IMG/VR virus record: IMGVR_UViG_3300047483_000174
Location: 62,001-126,000 of that record
Length of the DNA stretch: 64,000 nt
From: a virus
Reading direction: 5' to 3' (one strand)
Shown one piece after another: positions 52,930-62,324 of the stretch. Positions within the stretch are counted from its first letter, which is position 1. Every line of letters starts with the position of its first letter. The notes under the pieces are model-generated. The model made no database searches. It worked only from the letters and a program-made list of their open reading frames with translations, and was not told the origin of the DNA. The translations under genes and the position numbers were made by a program.

Positions 52930-53936
52930 AGGTTTTGGTATATCTCAATCAGAACGTTATTGTTATACGAACCATCAAGTTCTTTTAGTTGTGATACTAC
53001 AATTTGGTCAATGGTTTCAAAATGAATTTCCGCCCCGACATCTTCGGTATGCTCTGTATTTTTGATTGGAACCAGTGTGATTTCTCTCAGGTTATAAGTT
53101 TCCACAAATGTATCCTTGATGTAGTTTGCTTCTTCATATGTAATATCAATATCCAGAGATACCTTGATGTGAGACTTTGGAAGTAGATATCGTTCTGTGT
53201 TGTCCAATAACGCAGATAGTTTTACCGTTTTGTATTTCGGGGCATCTGGCCACGCAAAGAACTCAGGTTCTTTATCCCATTCAAGGAACATCCATCCACG
53301 GTCATCATCCCAGTTGTCGGAGAAGTTATGTGGAAATGCGTTACCCATATAGATTACGTTTTTCTTTATCTGGCGTTTATGAAAGTGTCCAGTGAATACG
53401 TAATCTTGATGTTCAAACATGTCTCCATTCAAACCGCCATGGTCTGGCATTTCTACCATGGCGTTTAGTTTGAATGTAGGAAGTTCAAAGTGGCCAAACA
53501 TATATTTGGATTTGATACGAGGAATACTTTTCCATTCCTCGCCAACAATCCAAGATACAAGGGCAACATCACCTTCTACCATAACATCATCTACTAGAGT
53601 GATGTTTGGAAACTCTTTGATAAACTCAATAGAGTTCACTTCTCTGGTTTCACGATAGTAAAGGTCATGGTTGCCCAAAATGAAATATACTTTTTCAAAA
53701 GCGTTACTCAGTTTTCGTAGACCTTGAAGGCTGTATTTCATAGTTGAAATATTGAGGCTGGCACGATTGTGGTGCCAATCCCCTCCAAAGATACAAGTCT
53801 CACATCCCTTTTTCTTTGATTCGGCAATAAACCAATCAATAAAATCTAAACAATCTTCGTTATGTGATTTTGAGTTGTTTTTATTACCAAAGTGAATGTC
53901 TGTGAATACTGCCGCTTTTTGAAATAGATTAGTCAT
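52926..53936 (-). CDS. 47: Recombination nuclease gp47 (SbcD/Mre11-like)
   Basis: 336 residues from the ATG at 53936, which lies in the last codons of gp55; a longer frame from 53981 would add 15 residues inside gp55. Metallophosphatase motifs: FTDIHFG (about 10), FGGDWHHNRA (about 45), LGNHDLYY (about 83) and a C-terminal GHFHKRQ (about 180). Partner of gp46. The C-terminus matches the capping domain with IDQIVVSQLKELDG. Confidence 0.95.
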   Translation of the reverse strand: MTNLFQKAAVFTDIHFGNKNNSKSHNEDCLDFIDWFIAESKKKGCETCIFGGDWHHNRASLNISTMKYSLQGLRKLSNAFEKVYFILGNHDLYYRETREVNSIEFIKEFPNITLVDDVMVEGDVALVSWIVGEEWKSIPRIKSKYMFGHFELPTFKLNAMVEMPDHGGLNGDMFEHQDYVFTGHFHKRQIKKNVIYMGNAFPHNFSDNWDDDRGWMFLEWDKEPEFFAWPDAPKYKTVKLSALLDNTERYLLPKSHIKVSLDIDITYEEANYIKDTFVETYNLREITLVPIKNTEHTEDVGAEIHFETIDQIVVSQLKELDGSYNNNVLIEIYQNL

Positions 53937-54804
53937 CTTCTGCGTAAATTTCCTTGATGGTTTCTGTTGGTATTTGATCATCAGTGATTGGAGTTGACTT
54001 GATTTTCTGCCAGCGTTCTTGGGACTTCATTTCATGTTCAAGCTGTCTTGTCCATGATGGTGATTGTCCAATACTTTCAAGTAGGTCGTCACGCAGTCCT
54101 TGATTTTTCTTCTCAGTGTTGAGAACACGTGTGAATGAGTTGTTAACCACCGCTGTGAAATAAGCGAATGGATTGTCACTCTTATCTTCATTGAACTGTA
54201 GACCTACTTGTGTTAGCTGTAGTAGTGCTTGCCCTCTCATCTCATCAATGTATGTATAGCCACGCCAGTTTGAACGTTGTGAATAACGTTCAACCAACTT
54301 GATATACATGTTAGCCAGTGTAGCAGTTACCTTGCCATAAGTCAAGTCGAAATCTTTGTGTTTGTTGTGATGGCTCAATCCAACACAACGTAAACTACCA
54401 TCATCTTCAACTATGAAATGTTTGAATGGCGGAAAGTTTAGCTTTATTTTGTGGTCGGCAGGAGATTTTGGGTTCTTCTTTCTTCCTGGTTCGTCTGGTA
54501 TATGATCATATGTCATAACTCTAAAAACTAAATCAGACGTTTTGAACGTATCTGGGTCAATCGCAAAATCTGACTGTTTTAGTTTTTTATCTTCGTTGTC
54601 ATCCCATGCGCGTTTCTGTATTCTATCCGCACGGTTTTGTCTTGCAATTTCTATTGAATCTTTTATATCGTTTTCGGAATAAAGAATTACATCGTATTGA
54701 CTATGCTTTTCCCTATCTTCAAACCAACAGAAATTACTCTTTGAAATGTGTATTTGACGTAACATATCTTTGTTATTCAAATAATTTGGTCCTCGTTTAG
54801 CCAT
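53929..54804 (-). CDS. 55: Late sigma factor gp55, with extra N-terminal region
   Basis: 291 residues against 185 in T4. PNYLNNKDMLRQI (about 5-17) corresponds to the T4 start YNYVNNKELLQAI, and the sigma2-like core SNWRGYTYIDEMRGQALLQL (about 180-199) and NPFAYFTAVVNNSFTRVLN (about 213-231) aligns with T4 gp55. About 110 residues between them (basic and acidic, DFAIDPDTFKTSDLVFRVMT) have no T4 counterpart. It directs host polymerase to the GATAAATAC-type late promoters seen across this window. Perfect sigma70 promoter upstream and AGGAGA ribosome binding site. Confidence 0.9.
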   Translation of the reverse strand: MAKRGPNYLNNKDMLRQIHISKSNFCWFEDREKHSQYDVILYSENDIKDSIEIARQNRADRIQKRAWDDNEDKKLKQSDFAIDPDTFKTSDLVFRVMTYDHIPDEPGRKKNPKSPADHKIKLNFPPFKHFIVEDDGSLRCVGLSHHNKHKDFDLTYGKVTATLANMYIKLVERYSQRSNWRGYTYIDEMRGQALLQLTQVGLQFNEDKSDNPFAYFTAVVNNSFTRVLNTEKKNQGLRDDLLESIGQSPSWTRQLEHEMKSQERWQKIKSTPITDDQIPTETIKEIYAEDD

Positions 54805-54833
54805 AAAAATCTCCTAAAGAATAAATTATTATC

Positions 54834-54862
54834 ATTATATCAAAAACGAATCACTTTGTCAA
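54834..54862 (-). promoter_or_regulatory. Sigma70-type early promoter for gp55-gp47-SDR-gp46
   Basis: Minus strand TTGACA (54862-54857), 17 bp, TATAAT (54839-54834); exact consensus, 30 bp before the gp55 start. Confidence 0.92.
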
Positions 54863-54876
54863 CTACAAGTATAAAG

Positions 54877-54902
54877 TTCGTATATAATACGATGATAAAT
54901 AC
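54877..54902 (+). promoter_or_regulatory. Late promoter with abutting inverted repeat
   Basis: TTCGTA-TATAA-TACGAT (54877-54893, one mismatch at its edge) directly followed by GATAAATAC (54894-54902), 26 bp before the ATG at 54928. The same arrangement precedes gp25. Confidence 0.75.
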
Positions 54903-54927
54903 TGTATAACGATAGTCGGAGAACAAA

Positions 54928-55539
54928 ATGAGCAATCCATATAATGAAAGTCAACCTGTATACATAAAAGACCCAACTGGAAGACTTGGAGGCGGTTCAA
55001 GTGTTTCCACGCCAGTTGGTCCACAAACTGGTGGAAAGATATTTTATTTTCCTTACACGCCGACTATAACCAATGTTAATTCAACAAGTTACAGTAGTTA
55101 CGATATGACTCATAGTAACTTCCAACAGAAGGCATTTGATATGTCAACTAACTCTGTTTTCTCAGTTACCGCTCCGATGATTGCTAGAAATTCCGAAGAA
55201 GCACAGAGTATTTTAAGTGGTGTTGATTTTTTTAGAGCCGCTATGAAAATGGGATTTGGTAAGACCGACCCATTGGCTGGCCTTCCGCCAGTTGTCATGC
55301 ATTTTTATGCATATGGTATTTATGAAGCAGTTCCAGTGGTTCTTACCGATTTCACTTGGAACTTGGATGACAGTATAGATTATATTGATTTTAAGAGTAA
55401 CAACAAGAATGTAAGAATACCAACAACCAGCACATTTGTTTTGTCATTGACAACCACATATGGCGCTAAAAGAGTAAGAAACGAGTTCACATTGCAAAAA
55501 TATGCATCTGGTGCTCTCAGAAATATAGGATATGTATAA
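54928..55539 (+). CDS. Baseplate tube protein, gp48/gp54-like
   Basis: 203 residues. Pro/Gly-rich N-terminal arm, then GKIFYFPYTPTITNVNSTSY (about 36-55), a helix SEEAQSILSGVDFFRAAMKMG and a tube-like beta core VVLTDFTWNLDDSIDYIDF (about 137-155) and STFVLSLTTTYGAKRVRNEF. The last block resembles the tube-fold end of T4 gp48/gp54, which start tube polymerisation on the hub. It is shorter than either (364 and 320), so the precise equivalence is uncertain. First gene of the plus-strand hub operon; TCGGAGA ribosome binding site. Confidence 0.65.
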   Translation: MSNPYNESQPVYIKDPTGRLGGGSSVSTPVGPQTGGKIFYFPYTPTITNVNSTSYSSYDMTHSNFQQKAFDMSTNSVFSVTAPMIARNSEEAQSILSGVDFFRAAMKMGFGKTDPLAGLPPVVMHFYAYGIYEAVPVVLTDFTWNLDDSIDYIDFKSNNKNVRIPTTSTFVLSLTTTYGAKRVRNEFTLQKYASGALRNIGYV

Positions 55540-55829
55540 TGTATGATAGCCGTAGTAATTACATAAAAACTCCAATCGTAAATAACACGTACATGGATAT
55601 ATTGGTTGATAGATATATATTTCTTGACCCAAACGATGAGGTATATGAAATAGAGCAAAAATATCACAAGAGACCTGATTTGTTCAGTTATCATCGTTAT
55701 GGAACATCAAAATATTGGTGGGTTTTTGCAAGAAGAAATATGAATACCATAATTGACCCTATAAATGATTTTGTTGCTGGTGCTAAAATTAAAATACCTT
55801 CATTGAAAAACTTGGAAAATACAAAATAA
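55539..55829 (+). CDS. 53: Baseplate wedge protein gp53
   Basis: 96 residues; T4 gp53 has 196, so this is the shorter form common in far-T4 phages. DILVDRYIFLDPNDEVYEI (about 20-38), then the family block YHRYGTSKYWWVFARRNMN (about 51-69) and GAKIKIPSL (LysM-like end). It joins wedge to hub. Start and stop each overlap the flanking genes by one base. Confidence 0.75.
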   Translation: MYDSRSNYIKTPIVNNTYMDILVDRYIFLDPNDEVYEIEQKYHKRPDLFSYHRYGTSKYWWVFARRNMNTIIDPINDFVAGAKIKIPSLKNLENTK

Positions 55830-58800
55830 TGGCAACTGTTGATGATATCGCAGAAACAATAAAAATACGAGAGTCTGGTGGAAATTATACAATCAAAAAT
55901 CCAGCACCAGGAGCAACTGCATCTGGTGCATATCAATACATTGACTCAACATGGCAAGCAGAAGCCACAAAAGCTGGAATCAATTGGAAAGCAAATGGAT
56001 GGACTTCCGCTAATATGGCACCTGCTTCAGTTCAAGATACTGTTGCAAAGAACAACATTCAAAATATATTGAACGCAAATAATGGAAACATTGAAGCGGT
56101 TCCTAATGTTTGGTATACAGGAAATGCCGCTGGTAACATGACAGCAAAACAACTAGCTGCCAATGGCGGTCAGACTTCCGCAACCTATACGCAAAAGTGG
56201 ATGCAAGATTACGCTAAAGTCACTGGTGGAACTTACACTACAGACACAAGCGGCCAAGGCGTGGTTGTGGATGATAACGGAAAAGTAATTGCAACGGTTG
56301 AGGACGTTCCAGCGCCAGCATCAAGTGGATTTGCGGTTTACACTGGAGCAGAGCAAGCCCAACTTATTCAAAGTATGCAAGACTTGGAAAACTTTGAGGC
56401 AAACTGGGAAGAAAACGTCCTTGACCAATCCGACGATTATATTTACAACTTGGAATTGTTTCTTGTTGATAAAGAAGATGTAATTGGGTTCATGAGTGTT
56501 CCTGCCGAGGTTATTGAAAATGATGGCTGGCCAGGTGTTGGTCAGAAGAAAGTTGTTATTGCTAAAACAGGAGAGACGGCAGAGTTTGTTATTACTGATT
56601 TGGTCGTTGATTCTATATCTGTTGGCGGTGTTGGAAATCCAAACATGCTCATAGCAAACGCATCAACCGAACTATCATTTAACATTACACGAGTTGGGAA
56701 CGCAAGACTTGGTGATGCAATTCAAGATGCTGTTGCCGTTGCTGGATATGCTGATGTTTCTAGTGCGTATTTCTTCATTAAGATAAAATTCACACATGTA
56801 AGCCGAAATGGTTCTGCTACATTCATTCCAAATACAACGAAGGTATTGCCATTTAGACTAAAAAAGGTAATGGATATTTCAACTTCCACTGATAACCGTG
56901 GGACGGCGGCTACTCTTGAAGGAACAATTATACGAAAACATGCCTTGCAAACTCCAAGTGTCGGGCAAATAAAAGAAAAGATAACCTCAGATGTTGTAAA
57001 AAACAGTGCAGACGCTACTATAGATAATTTTATTAGTAAATTGAATGAAATGATGGTTAAAAATTCATACGGAGTTGATTCAAAGTATGTTGTTGAATAC
57101 AAATATGAACGTGATGACCATTTTAAACAAAAATATTCACAGTTGGTAATTGGTTATCCTGAAACTTATAGAACTGGCACTGGAAGTGGTGAAGCAGAAA
57201 CACTAGCAAATCCAGATTATAATACTATTTCAATTGCTGGAACTACACTTGAGGTTCAACCAACAACAAATATAATTGATGTATTGAGAGATATATTAAT
57301 TAATACTAACGAAATGAGAGCAGCATTAACTACTCCAAACAAAACATTGAGTGATTTATTTTCAATTGAAATTGACTACGTTCCAAAAGAAGACGGTTAT
57401 AATATTTTAACAAGAACCGAGGGCGCAACTGTTACATTTAGAGCTTGCTTGAAAGAAGAATTAATTGAACACAATACACTGAATCAAATTGACCAGCTTA
57501 CAAATATAAATCAAACATTGCAAGCTATGATAACCACTGGTAGAATTAAAAAGAAATACTACTATTATTATACTGGTAAAAACGATCAGATAATGCAATT
57601 TGATATTTCTTTGAACAACCAACTATTAAAAGTTCAAAATGAAGAATATACTGTATTTTTTGATGTAAACCAAGTTAATTCATTGGAAGACATGCTTTCT
57701 GCTACTCAAGCTCAGTATAAAGCACGATTGACCGCTATGTCAGAAGAATTTTCCAGAACAAAAACAAATGTGCAGCAAACAGAAGCAGCCCTAGAATCCG
57801 CTAAAAACACTTATGCGGCAATGGTTGATGAATTAAAGAAAACTTTTATAGATGGCATTATTTCAAGTGATGTTCCACCATATGAAAGAAGTGAATTGGC
57901 TCGTATAATTGATCAACGATTTGAACAATTAGATTTATATAGTGCTGACGAAAACGGATATTCAACTCTCGTTGACGATTTAAACGCAATATTAGGTGAA
58001 TTAGGATTATCAGATGAACTTTTAAACGATGAGATGGTAAATTCACTAGATAAATTACTTGAAGATGTTTCAAAAGCACAACAAAACTATAATAATGCCA
58101 AAGCTGCATTATCAGATAAAGAAGCTGAACTAAATGACGGTGCAAGAACTATATTAGGCGTAAACGCAACGGAAGAATGGATAACACGTGGTGGTGGAGA
58201 TGCAGATACAACATTCGATACCCTTGGTATAGCATCAAACATAGCCACCTTGGAAGATTTGGGAACTGATATACGTAGGAAATTAACCACGACAGAAGTT
58301 GCTGGTATATTGAACTTTTTATCGGTTGGGTCTGCAAGATTCATAAGTGCGCAACTTTCAGAATTATCTGGTGAAAAAACCGATGCTAGATTAATATTGA
58401 CCGCTGATCAAAGAAAGGCGGAACTTGCAAACATTAAATATATTGAAGGATGGTCACAAGACCTAAGTATGGTTAACGCAACCATGAAAATTAAAGGTGA
58501 CCCATACTGGATTGAAAACTATTTAACATCTGAAAAACGAAATGCCATATATCAACGAAACAATTATAGACCCAATAACGTATCAAATGTAGTTGGAACT
58601 AATTTTATTATGGTGGTAAGCAACACAATAGATGGAGTTGATAACATTGACCAGCCTATTGTATCAAATTTGTTTAGATATTTGTATATGGTAAAATCAA
58701 TCAAAAGTGAATTTTCAAATGGTTTGTTTACCCAAACATTAGATATGTCTCGCTTTACACTTGCAGATACATACAATTACAATCCAACATCGGCAGACAG

Positions 58801-58942
58801 CGCGGCAAGTAATTTACCAAACGGTGTGGATGATGAAAACTCAGAACCAGTGAGAGAGGGAGTTCAACCTGGAGAGTCAATTACAGTAGAAGAAACACAA
58901 ATACCAATAGAAGAAACAACTCCACAGCAAGGTCCGAGATAA
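55829..58942 (+). CDS. Baseplate hub structural protein with N-terminal transglycosylase-like domain
   Basis: 1037 residues. About 5-130: lysozyme-like domain of the Rpf/transglycosylase type with the catalytic Glu in KIRESGGNY (about 14), GAYQYIDSTW (about 32-41) and AQDTVAKNN-like helix; it would cut peptidoglycan during injection. About 180-400: a hub domain with YIYNLELFLVDKEDVIGFMS and SVGGVGNPNMLIANAST. About 610-780: coiled coil (AALESAKNTYAAMVDELKK). The C-terminal part has WSQDLSMVNATMKIKGDPYW, like hub beta domains. T4 gp27 is its positional counterpart, though much smaller. Confidence 0.75.
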   Translation: MATVDDIAETIKIRESGGNYTIKNPAPGATASGAYQYIDSTWQAEATKAGINWKANGWTSANMAPASVQDTVAKNNIQNILNANNGNIEAVPNVWYTGNAAGNMTAKQLAANGGQTSATYTQKWMQDYAKVTGGTYTTDTSGQGVVVDDNGKVIATVEDVPAPASSGFAVYTGAEQAQLIQSMQDLENFEANWEENVLDQSDDYIYNLELFLVDKEDVIGFMSVPAEVIENDGWPGVGQKKVVIAKTGETAEFVITDLVVDSISVGGVGNPNMLIANASTELSFNITRVGNARLGDAIQDAVAVAGYADVSSAYFFIKIKFTHVSRNGSATFIPNTTKVLPFRLKKVMDISTSTDNRGTAATLEGTIIRKHALQTPSVGQIKEKITSDVVKNSADATIDNFISKLNEMMVKNSYGVDSKYVVEYKYERDDHFKQKYSQLVIGYPETYRTGTGSGEAETLANPDYNTISIAGTTLEVQPTTNIIDVLRDILINTNEMRAALTTPNKTLSDLFSIEIDYVPKEDGYNILTRTEGATVTFRACLKEELIEHNTLNQIDQLTNINQTLQAMITTGRIKKKYYYYYTGKNDQIMQFDISLNNQLLKVQNEEYTVFFDVNQVNSLEDMLSATQAQYKARLTAMSEEFSRTKTNVQQTEAALESAKNTYAAMVDELKKTFIDGIISSDVPPYERSELARIIDQRFEQLDLYSADENGYSTLVDDLNAILGELGLSDELLNDEMVNSLDKLLEDVSKAQQNYNNAKAALSDKEAELNDGARTILGVNATEEWITRGGGDADTTFDTLGIASNIATLEDLGTDIRRKLTTTEVAGILNFLSVGSARFISAQLSELSGEKTDARLILTADQRKAELANIKYIEGWSQDLSMVNATMKIKGDPYWIENYLTSEKRNAIYQRNNYRPNNVSNVVGTNFIMVVSNTIDGVDNIDQPIVSNLFRYLYMVKSIKSEFSNGLFTQTLDMSRFTLADTYNYNPTSADSAASNLPNGVDDENSEPVREGVQPGESITVEETQIPIEETTPQQGPR

Positions 58943-58945
58943 AAT

Positions 58946-60697
58946 ATGCCAAGAAAAAACTCAAATGATATTGGTTTACCTGAACTTTTAAGACAGGGTA
59001 GAAAACGCGCCCAGAATCCAATTTCCAGTAAAATGGAAAGTGGTATATTCAAGGCAATCACCGTTGGTATACCAGACCCAGAAGGCAGAGGAAGACTTTC
59101 TGCCTATGTCCCACGATTAGGTGGAAACCCAGAAAACTATCAATTCTTTGAATATGCAAGTCCATTTGGTGGACAAGCAGAAGGAAGTTCTTATGGATTT
59201 TTCGCTGCACCACCTCACGCAAACGTAACAATATTGGTGTTCTTTGCCGAAAATGGAGATATGAGAGAAGGATATTGGTTTGCCGTTACACAACAGGCAC
59301 CATCTGTTGCATCTGGAGGGGCATTGGGAACCCCTCACCCCGACCCACAAACTGGTATTGGGGTTGGAGTTTTTGAAGGCGTTCCAGCGGCAAAAGATGG
59401 ACGTTCAACGTTACATGATGCACAGCTTGGACCAGACGCTTTCAATGCAGATTTACCACCAATGTATTCACCAGATGGTGAAATGATTCCACCGACTGGT
59501 GGAAATAGCCCAAGAAACGCAAACGCAGCGGAACAGGGAACATTCTCTGACGTGTTGCGAGGTGGAACAACTGCACATCCAGCACGTGATCCGTCTTACT
59601 CAACCCCACAGCCTTCTCGTGTATTTGGTATGGTTACACCTGGCCAGAGCGCAATCACATTTGATGACGGTAGTGTTGGAGATGATGGGACTATACACCC
59701 AACTCAGATACGATTGACTACAGGAAATGGTGCAGCCGTCATCCTTGACGGAACAAATGATTTTATATACATAGTCAACAGTAGCGGAACTGGTTGGGTT
59801 GAAGTCGGCGCAGATGGTGAAGTTTCAATATATGCTAAGGGTTCAATGAGTGTTCGTGCGGAAAAAGATATAAACTTTCGCGCTGATGAAAACATAAACT
59901 TTGATGCTGGAAAGAAAGTAAACATTCGCAGTGGAAATGACATGATGTTGACTTCCGCTGGCCAAACACATATGCATAGTGCAGGAAATCAATTTTTCCA
60001 AACCGAAGGTTCGAATCACACAAAATCTGGTGCTAACATGTATGTTAGCACAGATGGTGTATTACATTTGAATGGTCCGGCAGCCACTCCTGCACTTAAA
60101 GTGTCTGGTGTTTCAATACCCGATATTCAAGGGCATTCATCCGTTGAAGCACCCGATGTGTCTGTTCCATACATGCCATCAGCGGAACCATACTTACGCC
60201 CAGCGCCACCAAGCACTGGGGGTGGTGGAATTGTGCCAGACCTTGCAAGTTATCAGAGCCAAGCAGATTCATTTAACACTCCATCTACTGGCGCGTTCAA
60301 CGACCCACAAGCAAGTGCGCCAACTGGCGAAAATGGTAGACTAGATACCAGCACTCTAAAATCTATTGGTGGGTCGCATCTAATGCGACCAGATGCAGCG
60401 GATGCTTACTTGAGAATGGTTGAAGCGGCAAGGGCAGATGGAATAACATGGTCTGTCACAGATAGTTATAGAACATATGAACAACAAGTAGATTGCGTGA
60501 GAAGAAAAGGACTGTATTCGCAGGGTGGTAAGTGCGCAAGACCTGGCACTTCACGACATGGTTGGGCATTAGCCGTTGACCTTGGTGGTGGTGCAAACAG
60601 TGAATATACACCGCAAAATAACTGGCTAGTAGCAAACGCTGGTAGATTTGGATTTAGAACTATCCCTGGCGAGCCTTGGCACTGGCAGTATGGATAA
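58946..60697 (+). CDS. 5: Baseplate hub spike gp5 with C-terminal VanY-type peptidase
   Basis: 583 residues. About 30-105: gp5 OB-fold (GIFKAITVGIPDPEGRGRLS, then FFAENGDMREGYWF). About 245-380: a triple-stranded beta-helix region (GEVSIYAKGSMSVRAEKDIN, INFDAGKKVNIRSGNDMMLT). About 460-583: M15 D,D-carboxypeptidase with SRHGWALAVDLGG (His and Asp zinc ligands, about 538) and a final EPWHWQ (Glu base, His ligand). T4 gp5 instead carries a lysozyme domain inside; here the wall-cutting activity is a C-terminal peptidase. The motif set is complete, so the enzyme is probably active. Confidence 0.9.
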   Translation: MPRKNSNDIGLPELLRQGRKRAQNPISSKMESGIFKAITVGIPDPEGRGRLSAYVPRLGGNPENYQFFEYASPFGGQAEGSSYGFFAAPPHANVTILVFFAENGDMREGYWFAVTQQAPSVASGGALGTPHPDPQTGIGVGVFEGVPAAKDGRSTLHDAQLGPDAFNADLPPMYSPDGEMIPPTGGNSPRNANAAEQGTFSDVLRGGTTAHPARDPSYSTPQPSRVFGMVTPGQSAITFDDGSVGDDGTIHPTQIRLTTGNGAAVILDGTNDFIYIVNSSGTGWVEVGADGEVSIYAKGSMSVRAEKDINFRADENINFDAGKKVNIRSGNDMMLTSAGQTHMHSAGNQFFQTEGSNHTKSGANMYVSTDGVLHLNGPAATPALKVSGVSIPDIQGHSSVEAPDVSVPYMPSAEPYLRPAPPSTGGGGIVPDLASYQSQADSFNTPSTGAFNDPQASAPTGENGRLDTSTLKSIGGSHLMRPDAADAYLRMVEAARADGITWSVTDSYRTYEQQVDCVRRKGLYSQGGKCARPGTSRHGWALAVDLGGGANSEYTPQNNWLVANAGRFGFRTIPGEPWHWQYG

Positions 60698-60708
60698 GGA
60701 ATACTATT

Positions 60709-61350
60709 ATGATATTTGATAAAAGAAAAGGTTCACTTCTTAATATTATTCAACGTCCGTTGAATGTTATAACTCCATATGGAACATATATAGGATTAGA
60801 TTATAAAAAGGACAATACACCAAATTATATTCTTTCCCATGTGAGAGTTAACACATTTAAAGTATCGGACCTTGTATTTTCATATCTGAGTAAAGATTAT
60901 ATAATTCGAAGAAATAAACCCATACTAACACTAACACCAGATAACATTATAGGATATAACTATCATGTTTCTGATGTTGAGTTAAAGTATGGGTATATAA
61001 CTGTTGCATCAAAAAGAATATCAATATCAAACAAGTCTATAATAAAACTTGAAGCAGATAAAATTCTTGAAAAGCAACTAAGAGTTATTGGAAATATTCT
61101 TGACCAACATGTAAAAATGGAACTTGGTCAACCGCAGTATGATGCTTTATTAGTATACTTTTTTTATGAAGGAACTGATAAAATAGCGGGGCATCCTATC
61201 ATTGAAATGATAAACAAGGGATTGTGGTTTGATATAACTGACGAACTTCAAACTAATATTAGAAGGCAGAATGGCAGAGTTGATGAACAACTTGCCAGAC
61301 TGCGCATGGATATTGCAAATATTTGGAGTTTTGTTCCTAATTATAGCTGA
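60709..61350 (+). CDS. GH24 lysozyme-like fold protein lacking the catalytic N-terminal part
   Basis: 213 residues from the ATG at 60709 (AAGGA upstream); the longer frame from 60676 overlaps gp5. The C-terminal 75 residues carry a GH24 endolysin-like pattern: [19 protein letters not shown] (about 136-154), [13 protein letters not shown] and [19 protein letters not shown]. The preceding 130 residues are strand-rich and no E-G-x-x-L-x-A-Y catalytic region is seen. It might be a structural baseplate protein with a degenerate lysozyme domain. It converges with clpP, overlapping by 10 bp. Confidence 0.6.
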   Translation: MIFDKRKGSLLNIIQRPLNVITPYGTYIGLDYKKDNTPNYILSHVRVNTFKVSDLVFSYLSKDYIIRRNKPILTLTPDNIIGYNYHVSDVELKYGYITVASKRISISNKSIIKLEADKILEKQLRVIGNILDQHVKMELGQPQYDALLVYFFYEGTDKIAGHPIIEMINKGLWFDITDELQTNIRRQNGRVDEQLARLRMDIANIWSFVPNYS

Positions 61351-61970
61351 CTTGAACGGTCAGTAATAACTTTGTCCGCAAGACCCCACGCAACTGCTTC
61401 TTCTGCACGAAGGAAGGTGTCATACTTCATAGTTTCAAACAGTTCTTCAAACGTCTTGCCAGCAGAGTTATGTGAAACATAAATCTCTGTGAGACGCTTG
61501 TTCAAATCTTTTGATTCTTGAAGGTGGCGAAGGTTGTCTTCCATTTCCATTTCTTGAATATGGACAGAACCCCCAGTTCCACGTGTCCCAGAAGAAACAC
61601 GGTGAATCATGGTGCGAGAGTTTGGAAGAACATAACGTTTTCCAGCCGCTCCTGCTTGTGCAAGCAATGAACCCATGGATGCAGCCTGACCCATGACCAT
61701 TGTTGATACATCAGGTTTGATAAACTGCATTGTATCGTAAATTGCTAGGCCAGCAGTTACATGCCCGCCTGGAGAGTTGATATAAAAATGAATGTCCTTT
61801 TCAGGATTGTCGGCTTCAAGGAATAGAAGCTGCGAACAAATCAAATCAGCTTGATGATCATCTACCCCGCCAGTCAAAAATACTACCCGCTCTTTCAAAA
61901 GACGGGATTTTAGGTCCATCGCTCGTTCTCCACCAGCGGTGGTTTCCAATACCATTGGAACAAATGTCAT
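61341..61970 (-). CDS. clpP: ClpP-like protease
   Basis: 209 residues, full length. Triad: Ser in GQAASMGS (about 99), His in TMIHRVSSG (about 123), Asp in [17 protein letters not shown] (about 175). HFYINSPGG (oxyanion strand) is present. The N-terminal pore loop region is short, and no propeptide is obvious. It may form a tetradecamer with a host ClpX/ClpA, redirecting proteolysis, or act in prohead maturation. Phage ClpP genes exist in some T4-like phages. It lies behind an early-type promoter rather than a late one. Confidence 0.93.
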   Translation of the reverse strand: MTFVPMVLETTAGGERAMDLKSRLLKERVVFLTGGVDDHQADLICSQLLFLEADNPEKDIHFYINSPGGHVTAGLAIYDTMQFIKPDVSTMVMGQAASMGSLLAQAGAAGKRYVLPNSRTMIHRVSSGTRGTGGSVHIQEMEMEDNLRHLQESKDLNKRLTEIYVSHNSAGKTFEELFETMKYDTFLRAEEAVAWGLADKVITDRSSQL

Positions 61971-61980
61971 ATATTACCTC

Positions 61981-62160
61981 TTATTTTGTTGATAGTTGTT
62001 GTTTTAGACGTGTATTTTCTTCAATTAGTTCATCAATACGCTTGTATGCATTTTGAAGTTGTGATTGAAGAATTTTCATTTCATGTTCCATTGTGCCTAC
62101 CCGTAATCTTGATTCTTGGGCGATGCTCTCGTTGATGAAATATTGGTTGTCGTAAGTCAT
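61981..62160 (-). CDS. Small coiled-coil protein, 59 aa
   Basis: From the ATG at 62160: MTYDNQYFINESIAQESRL, then a regular heptad coil GTMEHEMKILQSQLQNAY, RIDELIEENTRLKQQ. A longer frame from 62211 is possible. It lies 10 bp before clpP on the same strand. The function is unknown; the coil suggests an adaptor or oligomer. Confidence 0.6.
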   Translation of the reverse strand: MTYDNQYFINESIAQESRLRVGTMEHEMKILQSQLQNAYKRIDELIEENTRLKQQLSTK

Positions 62161-62275
62161 GGCTGTATGAACCCCCTGTAATTGACAAGACCATCTTGTC
62201 AATAATTTCATTGGTTACACGGTAATCCCACGATTCGTATGATACGGTTAGTGTATAGTTCACAGAAATCTCCAT
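62081..62275 (-). CDS. Possible small overlapping gene, 64 aa
   Basis: MEISVNYTLTVSYESWDYRV opens well and reads as plausible strands, then runs into the next gene in another frame. The ATG is only about 6 nt past the expected transcript start, so it would be nearly leaderless. Either a true small early gene, the first half of a frameshifted fusion with the coiled-coil ORF, or leader sequence. Confidence 0.35.
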   Translation of the reverse strand: MEISVNYTLTVSYESWDYRVTNEIIDKMVLSITGGSYSHDLRQPIFHQREHRPRIKITGRHNGT

Positions 62276-62287
62276 AGTCTAAGGATT

Positions 62288-62316
62288 ACTGTATCACACC
62301 GTTATTTATATGTCAA
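62288..62316 (-). promoter_or_regulatory. Sigma70-type promoter for the clpP unit
   Basis: Minus strand TTGACA (62316-62311), 17 bp, TACAGT (62293-62288). Confidence 0.75.
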
Positions 62317-62324
62317 GAAATAAG

